Below, piece by piece: positions 33,377-42,397 of a DNA stretch of 64,000 bases. Location: positions 62,001 to 126,000 of the forward strand of contig NZ_JAAIKB010000013.1 of NCBI RefSeq assembly GCF_011040385.1. The letters run 5' to 3'. The notes below the pieces were generated by a model. The model did no database searches. It was not told the origin of the DNA and saw only the letters and a program-made list of their open reading frames with translations. The translations under genes were made by a program, and so were the position numbers. How positions within the stretch are numbered: position 1 is the stretch's first letter; every line of letters starts with the position of its first letter. The DNA comes from Falsiroseomonas algicola (GTDB lineage: Bacteria > Pseudomonadota > Alphaproteobacteria > Acetobacterales > Acetobacteraceae).

Positions 33377-34026
33377 TCCAGGCCCTGATCGACAGCCTGG
33401 CCGCGGCGGCGCAGGGCCTGCCGATGACGCTGGCCCTCTGGCTCGGCGGCGTCGCCATCGGCATCGTGGCGGGCTTCCTGATCGGCGCGCTGCGCTTCTT
33501 CGCGCCCCTCGCCCTCACCTGGCCGCTCGCCGCGGCGGTGGAGGCGGTGCGCGGCACGCCCTTCCTCGTCCAGTGCTTTCTCCTGTATTTCGGCGGGCCC
33601 TTCATCGGCATCGACCTCTCGCCCGTCGTGGCCGGGCTGGTCGCGCTGTCCGTCTATGGCGCCGCCTATTTCTCCGAGGTTTTTCGGGCCGGCTTCATGG
33701 CGGTGCCGAAGGGCCAGCTGGAAGCGGCACGGATGCTCGGCCTGTCCCGCCCGCAGACGGTGCTGCGCATCATGCTGCCGGTGATGGCGCTCGCCGTGCT
33801 GCCGTCGCTGGTCAACCTCGCCGTCATCCTCATCAAGGAAACCGCCGTGCTGTCCATCATCACGGTGCCGGAGCTGACCTTCCGCGTGCAGGGCGTCGGC
33901 TCCGCCACCTTCGCCTTCGCCGAGACGACGCTGGTGCTGGCGCTCGTCTACTGGGCACTGACCGAGGCGACCTCCTGGGCCGCGCGCGGCCTTGAACGCC
34001 GCATCGAACGCCGGATGGCCGCGTGA
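33373..34026 (+). CDS. Amino-acid-type ABC transporter permease, second
   Basis: Partner permease, 217 residues: [39 protein letters not shown] and the ATPase-coupling [20 protein letters not shown]. The ATG overlaps the first permease stop by 4 bp, and its own stop overlaps the ATPase start. With the first permease it forms a heterodimeric channel. Confidence 0.92.
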   Translation: MIQALIDSLAAAAQGLPMTLALWLGGVAIGIVAGFLIGALRFFAPLALTWPLAAAVEAVRGTPFLVQCFLLYFGGPFIGIDLSPVVAGLVALSVYGAAYFSEVFRAGFMAVPKGQLEAARMLGLSRPQTVLRIMLPVMALAVLPSLVNLAVILIKETAVLSIITVPELTFRVQGVGSATFAFAETTLVLALVYWALTEATSWAARGLERRIERRMAA

Positions 34027-34763
34027 TGAACCCCGTCCTGCAGGTCCGCGCGCTGGAGCGCCGCGTCGGCGATGTCGAGATCCTGCGCCGCATCAGCCTC
34101 GACGTCATGCCGGGCGAGGCGATCGGCGTCATCGGCCCCAGCGGCTCCGGCAAATCCTCCCTGCTCCGCTGCATCGCGGGCCTCGATCCCATCTCTGGCG
34201 GCGAGGTGCTGGTGGAGGGCAAGAGCGCCAGGCCCGGCGACGGCGCCATCGGCATGGTGTTCCAGCAATTCAACCTCTGGCCCCACCTGACGGCGCGGGA
34301 CAACGTGGCCCTCGCCCTCAAGCTCGTCCGCGGTATGGCCGCGAAGGATGCCGACGCCAAGGCGGAAGCGGCGCTGGCGAAGGTCGGGCTCGGGGCGCTC
34401 GGCGGCCGCAAGCCCGCGGCACTGTCGGGCGGCCAGCAGCAGCGCGTTGCCATCGCGCGGACCCTCGCCATGGAACCGCGCGTGCTGCTCTTCGACGAGC
34501 CGACCGCGGCGCTCGACCCCGAACTGACGACGGAAGTGCTGGACGTGATCCGGGCGCTCGCGGCCTCCGGCGTCACCATGCTGGTCGTCAGCCACGAGAT
34601 GGGCTTCGTCGCCAGCCTCTCCACCCGCGTGGTGTTCCTGGACCACGGCGTGGTGGTGCAGGCGGCACCGCCGGCGGAGGTCTTCGGCGGCGGGGGGGAG
34701 CCGCGGGTGAAGACCTTCCTGAAGACCTACCTGGATCGGGTGGCCTGGACGAAGGACGCGTAA
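34026..34763 (+). CDS. Amino-acid-type ABC transporter ATP-binding protein
   Basis: ATPase of the importer, 245 residues. Walker [11 protein letters not shown]-loop [14 protein letters not shown], signature [15 protein letters not shown], Walker [15 protein letters not shown]-loop [11 protein letters not shown] at 34026 or the GTG one codon earlier may be used. A strong hairpin follows the stop. Confidence 0.93.
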   Translation: MNPVLQVRALERRVGDVEILRRISLDVMPGEAIGVIGPSGSGKSSLLRCIAGLDPISGGEVLVEGKSARPGDGAIGMVFQQFNLWPHLTARDNVALALKLVRGMAAKDADAKAEAALAKVGLGALGGRKPAALSGGQQQRVAIARTLAMEPRVLLFDEPTAALDPELTTEVLDVIRALAASGVTMLVVSHEMGFVASLSTRVVFLDHGVVVQAAPPAEVFGGGGEPRVKTFLKTYLDRVAWTKDA

Positions 34764-34771
34764 GCGTTGCT

Positions 34772-34797
34772 CCCTCCCCCGCGCTTGCGGGGGAGGG
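34772..34797. terminator. Bidirectional hairpin between ABC ATPase and SGNH hydrolase genes
   Basis: Perfect 11-bp stem CCCTCCCCCGC with loop GCTT and GCGGGGGAGGG, followed by G/T-rich sequence, in the 59-bp gap between convergent genes. No T-run on the plus strand; it may act with Rho. A similar sequence is a common dispersed repeat in alphaproteobacteria (from general knowledge, not checked). Confidence 0.65.
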
Positions 34798-34822
34798 TTG
34801 GGGTGGGGGTAAGGCCCGCCCT

Positions 34823-35656
34823 TCAGTTGGCCGATGCGCGCTGGGTGCCGAGATACTCGCGAACCGTCTCCCACGCCACGCGCTGCAGATGCGCCGCCGT
34901 GTCGGCATCGAGGCCAGCCGTGTAGCGGTTGCCCTCGGGATTGCGGCCGAACACCGCGGCATAGGTCGTGACAGCCGCCAGGTAGGTGCCGGCCAGGCTG
35001 GGATGCCGCAGATCGGAGACATAGAGGTCCAGCGCCGGGCGCTGCGCGATGGACCGCTCGAAGGCCAGCCCTGCCGGGATCACCAGCGCATTGTTGGCAT
35101 TGCCCACCGCCGTATAGGCGGCGGCCAGCCCCGCCATCATCTCCGGCTTGTCCTTGTAGGCCCAGGACATGAAGAAGACGGGCTCCGCCCCATGGCTGCG
35201 CACCGTCGCGCTGTGGCGCCGGGCATAATCCTCGAACACCGGCGCCAGCTGCGGGTGCACGGGGCAGAGGCTGCAATCCATCATCACCGCCAGGTCGAAC
35301 AGCTTACCCGGCGGGCGGAAGACGATGTTGTTGCTGCGATCGAAGCCATAGCTCGCCACCGCATCGGGGCGGAAATAACTGGCCACGTCATGCCACTGCA
35401 TGTTGGACCCGCCGATGCCGACCAGGGTCGACCGGAAGGGCGGCGGCTGGTCGCTGCCGCGCAGCAGGCCGGTCAGGTGATTGGTGATGCCGTTGTTGTA
35501 GTAGAAGAAGCTGTTGCCGATGAAGATGGCGCTGGCCGGCACCTCCACCCGCGTCACCGCCGGGCGCGCGGCTGGGGGCGCCTGCTGCGCCAGGGCGGGC
35601 AGGGCCGCCAAGCCACCCAGCAACAGGCCGAAGCAGGCCCTACCGAAACCGATCAT
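34823..35656 (-). CDS. Secreted SGNH/GDSL-like hydrolase
   Basis: Predicted exported esterase-like protein of 277 residues. Signal peptide: [19 protein letters not shown]. Block I carries the nucleophile in [16 protein letters not shown] (GNS in place of GDS). A Gly block is [12 protein letters not shown], and the C-terminal Asp-x2-His block appears as [16 protein letters not shown]. An internal [12 protein letters not shown] is unusual. The ATG at 35656 has GGGAGGG 7 bp upstream. Sequence resembles DUF4886-type SGNH proteins, whose substrates are unknown; it is an isolated minus-strand gene. Confidence 0.75.
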   Translation of the reverse strand: MIGFGRACFGLLLGGLAALPALAQQAPPAARPAVTRVEVPASAIFIGNSFFYYNNGITNHLTGLLRGSDQPPPFRSTLVGIGGSNMQWHDVASYFRPDAVASYGFDRSNNIVFRPPGKLFDLAVMMDCSLCPVHPQLAPVFEDYARRHSATVRSHGAEPVFFMSWAYKDKPEMMAGLAAAYTAVGNANNALVIPAGLAFERSIAQRPALDLYVSDLRHPSLAGTYLAAVTTYAAVFGRNPEGNRYTAGLDADTAAHLQRVAWETVREYLGTQRASAN

Positions 35657-35770
35657 GGCATGTCCCTCCCCAGGGTGCGGCGGCGCTGTCCGGCCTGCCT
35701 GACGAGGAGGATAGGCCCGCCTGAGGCCACCCGTCACGCCCACCGAACGGCCCGGGTGCCCCAACCCCGC

Positions 35771-35786
35771 ATAAAGATATCCTTAT
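35771..35786. promoter_or_regulatory. AT-rich palindrome upstream of ahcY
   Basis: ATAAAGAT-ATCCTTAT is a 16-bp inverted repeat with one mismatched pair, about 80 bp before the ahcY start, in an otherwise GC-rich 210-bp region. Its form recalls operators of SahR, the ArsR-type SAH-responsive regulator of ahcY in proteobacteria. That link is from memory and unverified. Confidence 0.5.
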
Positions 35787-35866
35787 GGGTAATGGGTCCA
35801 TCTGGCCTTCCCGGCCGTTGCATGCTACCCGGCCGTCCACAACCCGCGTTGCGAGAAGAGAAGCCC

Positions 35867-37270
35867 ATGCCCGAAGCCACCGACTACGTCATCAAGGACA
35901 TCTCCCTCGCCGGCTGGGGCCGGAAGGAAATCTCCATGGCCGAGGACGAGATGCCCGGCCTGATGGCGACGCGCGCGGAATACGGGCCGAAGAAGGTGCT
36001 GAAGGGCGCCCGCATCGCCGGCTGCCTGCACATGACCATCCAGACCGCCGTGCTGATCGAGACGCTGAAGGAACTCGGCGCCGATGTCCGCTGGTCCTCC
36101 TGCAACATCTTCTCGACGCAGGACCACGCCGCCGCCGCCATCGCGGCGACCGGCACGCCGGTCTTCGCGGTGAAGGGCGAGACGCTGCCGGAATACTGGC
36201 AGTACGTGAAGCGCACCCTGGAATGGGCCGATGGCGGCACGCCGAACGTCCTGCTGGACGATGGCGGCGACATGACCCTGCTGGTCCATTACGGCCTGCG
36301 CGCCGAGCAGGGCGACGTGGCGTTCCTGGAGAAGCCGACCAACGAGGAAGAGGAAGTCTTCTTCGCCCTCATCAAGGACTGCCTGAAGACCAAGCCGGGC
36401 TGGTTCGCCGAACTCGCCAAGAACATCGTCGGCGTGTCGGAGGAGACGACGACCGGCGTCCACCGCCTCTACAACATGGCGAAGGAAGGCAAGCTGCTTT
36501 TCCCCGCCATCAACGTGAACGACAGCGTCACCAAGTCGAAGTTCGACAACCTCTATGGCTGCCGTGAATCGCTGGTGGACGCCATCCGCCGCGGCACGGA
36601 CGTCATGATGGCCGGCAAGGTCGCGATGGTCTGCGGCTTCGGCGACGTGGGCAAGGGCTCCGCCGCCTCGCTGCGCAATGCCGGCTGCCGCGTCATGGTC
36701 TCCGAAGTCGATCCGATCTGCGCGCTGCAGGCGGCGATGGAGGGCTATGAGGTCGTGACGATGGAGCAGGCCGCGCCGCAGGCCGACATCTTCGTCACCG
36801 CGACCGGCAATGTGGACGTCATCACCGCCGACCACATGCGCGCCATGAAGCATCGCGCCATCGTCTGCAACATCGGCCACTTCGACAGCGAGATCCAGGT
36901 CGCGGCGCTGCGCAACTACAAGTGGGACAACGTGAAGCCCCAGGTGGACGAGATCGAGTTCCCGACGGGCAAGCGCATCATCCTGCTGTCCGAAGGCCGC
37001 CTGGTGAACCTCGGCAACGCCACGGGCCACCCCTCCTTCGTCATGTCCGCGTCCTTCACCAACCAGACGCTGGCGCAGATCGAGCTGTGGACCAACCCCG
37101 GCAAGTACGAGAAGAAGGTCTACGTCCTGCCGAAGCACCTGGACGAGAAGGTGGCCTCGCTCCACCTCGCCAAGGTCGGCGCGACGCTGACCAAGATGAC
37201 GGCGCAGCAGGCCGCCTATATCGGCGTCGCCGAGCAGGGCCCCTTCAAGGCCGACCAGTACCGCTACTGA
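35867..37270 (+). CDS. ahcY: Adenosylhomocysteinase (SAH hydrolase)
   Basis: Splits S-adenosylhomocysteine into adenosine and homocysteine, removing the inhibitor left by methyltransferases. The 467-residue length matches the bacterial form with its extra loop ([20 protein letters not shown]). Substrate motifs: [32 protein letters not shown] and [15 protein letters not shown]-binding [18 protein letters not shown]-terminal KADQYRY is diagnostic. The ATG at 35867 follows GAGAAGAG. A strong terminator-like hairpin follows the stop. Confidence 0.98.
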   Translation: MPEATDYVIKDISLAGWGRKEISMAEDEMPGLMATRAEYGPKKVLKGARIAGCLHMTIQTAVLIETLKELGADVRWSSCNIFSTQDHAAAAIAATGTPVFAVKGETLPEYWQYVKRTLEWADGGTPNVLLDDGGDMTLLVHYGLRAEQGDVAFLEKPTNEEEEVFFALIKDCLKTKPGWFAELAKNIVGVSEETTTGVHRLYNMAKEGKLLFPAINVNDSVTKSKFDNLYGCRESLVDAIRRGTDVMMAGKVAMVCGFGDVGKGSAASLRNAGCRVMVSEVDPICALQAAMEGYEVVTMEQAAPQADIFVTATGNVDVITADHMRAMKHRAIVCNIGHFDSEIQVAALRNYKWDNVKPQVDEIEFPTGKRIILLSEGRLVNLGNATGHPSFVMSASFTNQTLAQIELWTNPGKYEKKVYVLPKHLDEKVASLHLAKVGATLTKMTAQQAAYIGVAEQGPFKADQYRY

Positions 37271-37275
37271 GTGCC

Positions 37276-37313
37276 CGAAGGGCCCGCCTCCGGTGACGGG
37301 GGCGGGCCCTTCG
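37276..37313 (+). terminator. Hairpin terminator after ahcY
   Basis: Perfect 13-bp stem CGAAGGGCCCGCC (37276-37288) and complement (37301-37313) with a 12-nt loop, starting 5 bp after the stop codon. Only a weak T stretch follows. Confidence 0.7.
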
Positions 37314-37371
37314 CCTTGCCGGCGGCGCCGCGCCGCCGCATGATCCGCGCGTTCAAGGGATACCGCCCCGC

Positions 37372-37719
37372 ATGTGGATCTGGCTCGTCATCGCGGCCGT
37401 CTTCCTGTTCCTGCTCGGCCGCGTGGCCCATGAGAACAGCCTCACCACCCGCTCCCGCCCCGCCGCCCTGGCGGCGACCCTCGCGCATGGGCTGGCGCTC
37501 GCCTCCCTGGGCTGCGGCACCTTCGGCATGCTGATGGCGATCTTCCTCGGCCTGCTGCCCCCCGCCGGCCCGCACCTCACCGGCAGCAGCCTGCGCGACG
37601 TGCTGCTCTGGAGTGCCGGTTTCCTCCTCCTCGGCACCGCGCTGCTGGTCGGCAGCGGCGGCATCCGTCGCCTCGGCGGCCGCGGCGCGCCGGTGGCCAG
37701 GCCCTCCCGCGGGCACTGA
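37372..37719 (+). CDS. Small hypothetical membrane protein
   Basis: A 115-residue protein with about three hydrophobic segments: MWIWLVIAAVFLFLLG, HGLALASLGCGTFGMLMAIF and VLLWSAGFLLLGTALLVGS, and a short Arg/Pro tail. I do not recognise a family. It starts about 100 bp after ahcY, beyond the hairpin. Codon use looks like its neighbours, which supports a real gene. Confidence 0.6.
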   Translation: MWIWLVIAAVFLFLLGRVAHENSLTTRSRPAALAATLAHGLALASLGCGTFGMLMAIFLGLLPPAGPHLTGSSLRDVLLWSAGFLLLGTALLVGSGGIRRLGGRGAPVARPSRGH

Positions 37720-37782
37720 TCCCGCCGCCTTGCCAGCCGGCCCCGCGGGGCGACATGGGGGGCGATCCGAACGGAGCCCCGC

Positions 37783-38202
37783 GTGACCATCCTCGCCACC
37801 CTCGCCCTCTTCGCCTCCGCGCTGCTCTTCGGCGGCATGGCCTTCTTCGCCGCCCTCATCGCGCCCATGATCTTCAAGGCGCTGCCCGCCGAGATGGCGT
37901 CGCGCTTCGTCCGCGCCGTCTTCCCGCCCTACTACCTCTGGATCCTCGCCACCTCGTCCGCGGCCGCCGTGGCGCTCTTCCCCCTGTCGAAACCCGATGC
38001 GGGCATGATGGCGGCCATCGCCGGCCTCGCCTTCTGGCTGCGCCAGGTGCTCATGCCGCGGATCAACGCGCTGTCGGATGCCGCGAAGGCCGGCGATGCC
38101 GATGCGGGCCGCGCCTTCGACCGCGCCCACAAGCTCTCCGTCATCGCCAACCTGCTGCAACTCGTCGTCGCCGGCGTGGTGCTGGCTGGATTCGTCCTGT
38201 GA
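37783..38202 (+). CDS. DUF4149-like small membrane protein
   Basis: A 139-residue four-helix membrane protein resembling DUF4149/TMEM205-like proteins: FASALLFGGMAFFAALIAPM, FVRAVFPPYYLWILATSS, RQVLMPRINALSDAAKAGD and AHKLSVIANLLQLVVAG. The R-x-F-P-x-Y pattern between helices is typical. Function is unknown. It uses a GTG start after GGAG in a 63-bp gap from the preceding gene. Confidence 0.8.
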   Translation: MTILATLALFASALLFGGMAFFAALIAPMIFKALPAEMASRFVRAVFPPYYLWILATSSAAAVALFPLSKPDAGMMAAIAGLAFWLRQVLMPRINALSDAAKAGDADAGRAFDRAHKLSVIANLLQLVVAGVVLAGFVL

Positions 38203-38267
38203 ACGATCGGGGGCCAAAGCCGCCTATTTCCGCCGGACCGGGGATGCATTAAGCGTCTCCGCCAGTT

Positions 38268-38286
38268 GCGGATGGCAGCCATCCGC
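38268..38286 (+). promoter_or_regulatory. Dyad upstream of the TRAP binding-protein gene
   Basis: Perfect 8-bp inverted repeat GCGGATGG-CAG-CCATCCGC, ending 27 bp before the ATG at 38314. Position fits an operator or a 5' UTR hairpin; no regulator gene is adjacent. Confidence 0.4.
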
Positions 38287-38313
38287 GTCCTGCCCGAGGG
38301 AGGAAAAGCCAGG

Positions 38314-39405
38314 ATGAACCGCCGTTCCATGGTGGGCGCCGCCGCCGCCGCCATTCCCGCCGCCGCCATCGCCACCCCTGCCTTGGCCCAGGCCATGCCG
38401 GAAGTCCGCTGGCGCGCCGCCTCCTCCTTCCCCCGCGTCTTCGACGTGCTCTACGGCACCTTCGACCGCATCTGCGCCCGCGTCGCGCAGCTGACCGAGG
38501 GCAAGTTCCGCATCCAGCCCTTCCCGGCCGGGGAGATCGTGGGCGGCCTTCAGGTGCTGGACGCCGTCCAGGCCGGCACGATCGAGGCCGGGCACACCGC
38601 CAGCTACTACTACCTCGGCAAGGAACCCGCCTTCGCCCCCTTCACCGCCATGTGCTTCGGCCTGAACACCCGGCAGATGACGGCCTGGTTCCGCTATGGC
38701 GGCGGCAATGAGCTCGCGGCGGAGCTGTTCCGCGAGTACAACATCCACGCCATCACGGCCGGCGACACCGGCGCGCAGATGGGCGGCTGGTTCCGGAACG
38801 AGATCACCTCCGTCGAGCAGCTGCGCGGCCTGAAGTTCCGCATCACGGGCCTGGCCGGCCAGCTCTTCACCCGCCTCGGCGCCGCGCCGACGCTGATCGC
38901 CCCGGCCGACATCTACCCCTCGCTGGAGCGCGGCGTGATCGACGCGGCCGAATTCGTCGGGCCGCATGACGATGAGCGGGCCAACTATGTCCGCGTCGCC
39001 CGCTTCTACTACGCGCCGGGCTTCTGGGAGCCGGGCGCGCGCCTGCACTTCATCTCCAACCAGCGGGCCTATGCGGCGCTGCCGGACCTCTACAAGCACG
39101 CGCTCGACGTCGCCTGCGCGGAGGCCGACAGCGACATGGTGGCCCGCTACGACCACCTGAACCCGCAGGCGCTCCGTCGCCTGGTCGCCGCCGGCGCGCA
39201 GCTCCGCTTCTGGCCGCGGCCGGTGCTCGAAGCCGCCTGGCGCGCGAATGAGGAGATGGTGGCCGACATCAGCCGCCAGAACGCCCGCTTCGCCCGCGTG
39301 ATGGAGAGCTACAATCGGTTCCGCGGCGACCAGTTCCAGTGGTTCCGCATCGCCGAGAACAGCTACGACAACTTCGCCTTCAGCGCCGCCCAGACGGTGC
39401 GCTGA
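38314..39405 (+). CDS. TRAP transporter substrate-binding protein (DctP/TakP-like)
   Basis: Periplasmic solute receptor of a TRAP transporter, 363 residues. The export signal has twin arginines (MNRRSMVGAAAAAIPAAAIA). Signatures: RICARVAQLTEGKFRIQPFP, GLQVLDAVQAGTIEAGHTAS, and the specificity region LRGLKFRITGLAGQLFTRLG with the carboxylate-binding Arg. It resembles the keto-acid binding TakP branch. No dctQ or dctM membrane genes occur nearby, so it must use a distant transporter or act alone. A longer start at 38266 is unlikely. A hairpin array follows the stop. Confidence 0.92.
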   Translation: MNRRSMVGAAAAAIPAAAIATPALAQAMPEVRWRAASSFPRVFDVLYGTFDRICARVAQLTEGKFRIQPFPAGEIVGGLQVLDAVQAGTIEAGHTASYYYLGKEPAFAPFTAMCFGLNTRQMTAWFRYGGGNELAAELFREYNIHAITAGDTGAQMGGWFRNEITSVEQLRGLKFRITGLAGQLFTRLGAAPTLIAPADIYPSLERGVIDAAEFVGPHDDERANYVRVARFYYAPGFWEPGARLHFISNQRAYAALPDLYKHALDVACAEADSDMVARYDHLNPQALRRLVAAGAQLRFWPRPVLEAAWRANEEMVADISRQNARFARVMESYNRFRGDQFQWFRIAENSYDNFAFSAAQTVR

Positions 39406-39610
39406 GGCACTATCCGATCAAGCCGAATCAGCTTGATCGGATTTCGTGCCTTGGGAACGATAACTTCCAGGGCACGAGATCCGTCCAACCGGACGGATCC
39501 TGCGCTACAGCATTTTCAAGTCGGGCGGAAACGCCCGACGACTCGGAAAATGCGCGAAAACAAATTGCTAGACCCGTTTCAGCGTCGCTGCCGACGCTGA
39601 AACGGGTCTA
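39406..39610. repeat. Multi-hairpin intergenic array
   Basis: Four perfect dyads in about 200 bp: 39412-39442 (12-bp arms ATCCGATCAAGC, extended by GGCAC/GTGCC); 39478-39499 (9 bp, loop AACC); a nested hairpin 39510-39553 (outer GCATTTTC/GAAAATGC, inner TCGGGCG-GAAA-CGCCCGA); and 39569-39610 (19-bp arms, loop CTGC). The stretch GAAAATGCGCGAAAACAAA resembles a repeat common between genes in Rhizobiales (from memory). The 292-bp gap holds no gene. Confidence 0.8.
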
Positions 39611-39697
39611 GGCGCGCGAACCCTGGCCAAGGGGGGATCCCGGCCCGGATTCCCCCGGGCTGACCCCGAGCCGAACCGCCTGAAGGGGAAATGCCCC

Positions 39698-40252
39698 ATG
39701 CGGATTGGTCGCCTGCTCCTGCTGGTCCTTCTCGCCGCCACGCCGGCGCAGGCGGACCATGACGTGATGATCCTGCGGGATCGCGGGATCGCCCTGATGC
39801 GCCATGGCGGCGCCGTGCCCGCAACGCCCGGCACGCTCCCTCCCGTCCCGGGCTGCGAACCCGGTGCGGTCCTGACGGAGATGGGGCGGGCGGAGATGCG
39901 CCGCTGGGGCGCCGAGTTGCGCGCCGCTGGCCTGCCTTCCGTCACGGTCCTCACCTCCCACCAATGCTCGGCCTGGGAGACGGCGCTGCTGCTCGACCTC
40001 GGCCCGGTCACGCCCGACCCGCTGCTGGATGCCTGGGACCGCGCGGAGGCCGCGACACGCGGGGAGGCGCTGCGCCAGCACCTCATCGACCTCGGGCGCG
40101 CGCGGCAGGGGGGCGGCGGGCCCGTCATCCTGGTGACCCATCGCGCCAATATCCTCGCTGTGACCGGGATCGAGGCCTCGCATGGCGAGTTGCTCCTGCT
40201 GCAGGCGGAGCGCGGCGGGCTCGGCCTGCTCGGCCGGCTGCAGATGGAATAG
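39698..40252 (+). CDS. Secreted histidine phosphatase-family protein
   Basis: Small phosphoglycerate-mutase-like phosphatase, 184 residues, with a signal peptide (RLLLLVLLAATPAQA). The catalytic RHG motif is ALMRHGGAVP, and the second histidine is in ILVTHRANILAVTGIEA. Conserved arginine positions are partly changed: the usual SxxxRAxxTA block reads SHQCSAWETALLL, so catalytic ability is uncertain. The ATG follows AGGGGAA. It precedes uppP by 57 bp. Confidence 0.82.
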   Translation: MRIGRLLLLVLLAATPAQADHDVMILRDRGIALMRHGGAVPATPGTLPPVPGCEPGAVLTEMGRAEMRRWGAELRAAGLPSVTVLTSHQCSAWETALLLDLGPVTPDPLLDAWDRAEAATRGEALRQHLIDLGRARQGGGGPVILVTHRANILAVTGIEASHGELLLLQAERGGLGLLGRLQME

Positions 40253-40309
40253 CCAGCAGCGGCGGGGCCCTGTATTCCCCGCCCGCCCGCCCGGAGTGAA
40301 CCCGCGCCC

Positions 40310-41113
40310 ATGGATGCCGCCGCCCTGTTCTCCGCCCTGCTCATGGGCATCGTGGAGGGCCTGACCGAGTTCCTGCCCATCTCCTCGACCGGCCACCTGA
40401 TCCTGATGGGGGAGCTGCTGGGCTTCCAGGGCCCGCCCGGCAAGACCTTCGAGATCGTCATCCAGCTCGGCGCCGTCCTGGCCGTCGTCGTCCTGTTCTG
40501 GCCGACGCTGATGTCGCTCGTCACCAGGGCCTGGCGCCCGGGGCCGGAGCGTTTCTACGCCATCAACCTGCTGCTGGCCTTCCTGCCGGCGGCCGCCATC
40601 GGCGCCACGCTGCACGGCACGATCACGCGGCTGCTGTTCAGCCCCTGGGTGGTCAGCATCGCCTTGATCGTCGGCGGCATCGTCATCATCGCGATCGAAC
40701 GCCTGCGCCCCGCGCCGACCATCCATTCCGTGCCGCAGATCGGGCCGCTGGCCGCGCTGATCATCGGCTTCGGCCAGGCCCTGGCGATGATCCCCGGCAC
40801 CTCCCGCTCCGGCGCCACCATCATCACCGCGCTGCTGATCGGGGTGGACCGCAAGGTGGCCGCGGAATTCTCCTTCGTCCTCGCCATTCCGACCATGGTC
40901 GCCGCCACCGCCTACAGCCTGTTCAAGGCGCGGGCGGAGCTCGACCTCTCGGGCCTCGCGCAGATCGGCGTCGGCTTCGTCACCGCCTTCGTCGTGGCGC
41001 TCGTCGTCGTGCGCTGGGTGATGGGTGTGATCAGCCGCATCGGCTTCACGCCCTTCGGCTGGTACCGCATCGCGCTCGGCAGCGTCATGCTGGTCTTTCT
41101 GCTGCTGCGCTGA
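40310..41113 (+). CDS. uppP: Undecaprenyl-diphosphatase UppP/BacA
   Basis: Integral membrane phosphatase that recycles undecaprenyl diphosphate to the monophosphate needed for peptidoglycan and the polysaccharide made by the 8-17 kb genes. The 267-residue length is normal. The two active-site motifs are visible: EGLTEFLPISSTGHLIL near the N-terminus and ALAMIPGTSRSGATII (about residues 155-170). Overproduction gives bacitracin resistance in other bacteria. A hairpin terminator follows. Confidence 0.97.
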   Translation: MDAAALFSALLMGIVEGLTEFLPISSTGHLILMGELLGFQGPPGKTFEIVIQLGAVLAVVVLFWPTLMSLVTRAWRPGPERFYAINLLLAFLPAAAIGATLHGTITRLLFSPWVVSIALIVGGIVIIAIERLRPAPTIHSVPQIGPLAALIIGFGQALAMIPGTSRSGATIITALLIGVDRKVAAEFSFVLAIPTMVAATAYSLFKARAELDLSGLAQIGVGFVTAFVVALVVVRWVMGVISRIGFTPFGWYRIALGSVMLVFLLLR

Positions 41114-41128
41114 CGGGAGTCGATCGTT

Positions 41129-41161
41129 CCGCCACGCGGCGATGCTTGTGCCGCGTGGCGG
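41129..41161 (+). terminator. Hairpin terminator after uppP
   Basis: Perfect 12-bp stem CCGCCACGCGGC (41129-41140) and complement (41150-41161) with a 9-nt loop, starting 15 bp after the stop codon; followed by a mixed GC/T sequence rather than a pure T-run. Confidence 0.65.
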
Positions 41162-41210
41162 GCGCGTTCATCTTCCGGTGATCGTACCGTCCGATCCGGA
41201 ATCCTGGTCA

Positions 41211-41702
41211 ATGCGCCTTCGCACCTTTCTTGCCCTGCCGATCGGCCTGCTGCTGGCCGCCCCGGCCGCGGCCCAGCACTGGAACGACAGCGGCCCCGGG
41301 CGGGACCTGATGAGTTCGACCGCCCAGGATTTCGACAGCTTCCGGCAGCGGATGCCGGCCCAGCCGCGCTTCACGCCGACCACGCCCGGCGTACCCGCCA
41401 CGGCGGCCGCGCCGCGCGGCCCGATCCCGATCCTGGACTGGGTCCCGCCGCCGCCCGTGCCCGCCACCGGCACGGCCCCGCGCCGCACCGGCACCAGCAC
41501 CGTCCGTCGCACCCGCGCGCCCGCGCCGCCCGTGGCGCAGGACCCGGTCTTCCGCGACCCCGCGCCCCAGCCCGCCGCCCTTCAGGCGAACGACGCGGAA
41601 CGCTCGCTGGCGGAGCGGGAGCGGGAGCTCGACCGCCTCCGCCGGATCCTCGAGGAAGACCGCCTGCGCTACCAGCGCCGCCAGCAGCCGCAGCTGCAAT
41701 AG
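41211..41702 (+). CDS. Secreted Pro-rich protein with C-terminal coiled coil
   Basis: Hypothetical exported protein of 163 residues. Signal peptide: RTFLALPIGLLLAAPAAAQH. The middle (about 50-130) is Pro/Ala/Thr/Arg rich with no domain. The end (about 130-160) is a charged helix, AERSLAERERELDRLRRILE, likely coiled coil. I recognise no family. It is a single gene on the plus strand, tail to tail with scoB. Confidence 0.65.
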   Translation: MRLRTFLALPIGLLLAAPAAAQHWNDSGPGRDLMSSTAQDFDSFRQRMPAQPRFTPTTPGVPATAAAPRGPIPILDWVPPPPVPATGTAPRRTGTSTVRRTRAPAPPVAQDPVFRDPAPQPAALQANDAERSLAERERELDRLRRILEEDRLRYQRRQQPQLQ

Positions 41703-41731
41703 GGGCGGGCCAAGCCCGCCCGCCGGTCCCC

Positions 41732-42370
<639 letters not shown>

Positions 42371-42397
42371 TGTTCAGCTCCGAAGAAGCGTGGTGGC

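Noticed and set aside
33992-35866. Extension of the ahcY frame upstream to 33992
   Set aside because: It would run through the ABC ATPase and antisense to the SGNH gene. The ATG at 35867 matches the conserved AhcY N-terminus.
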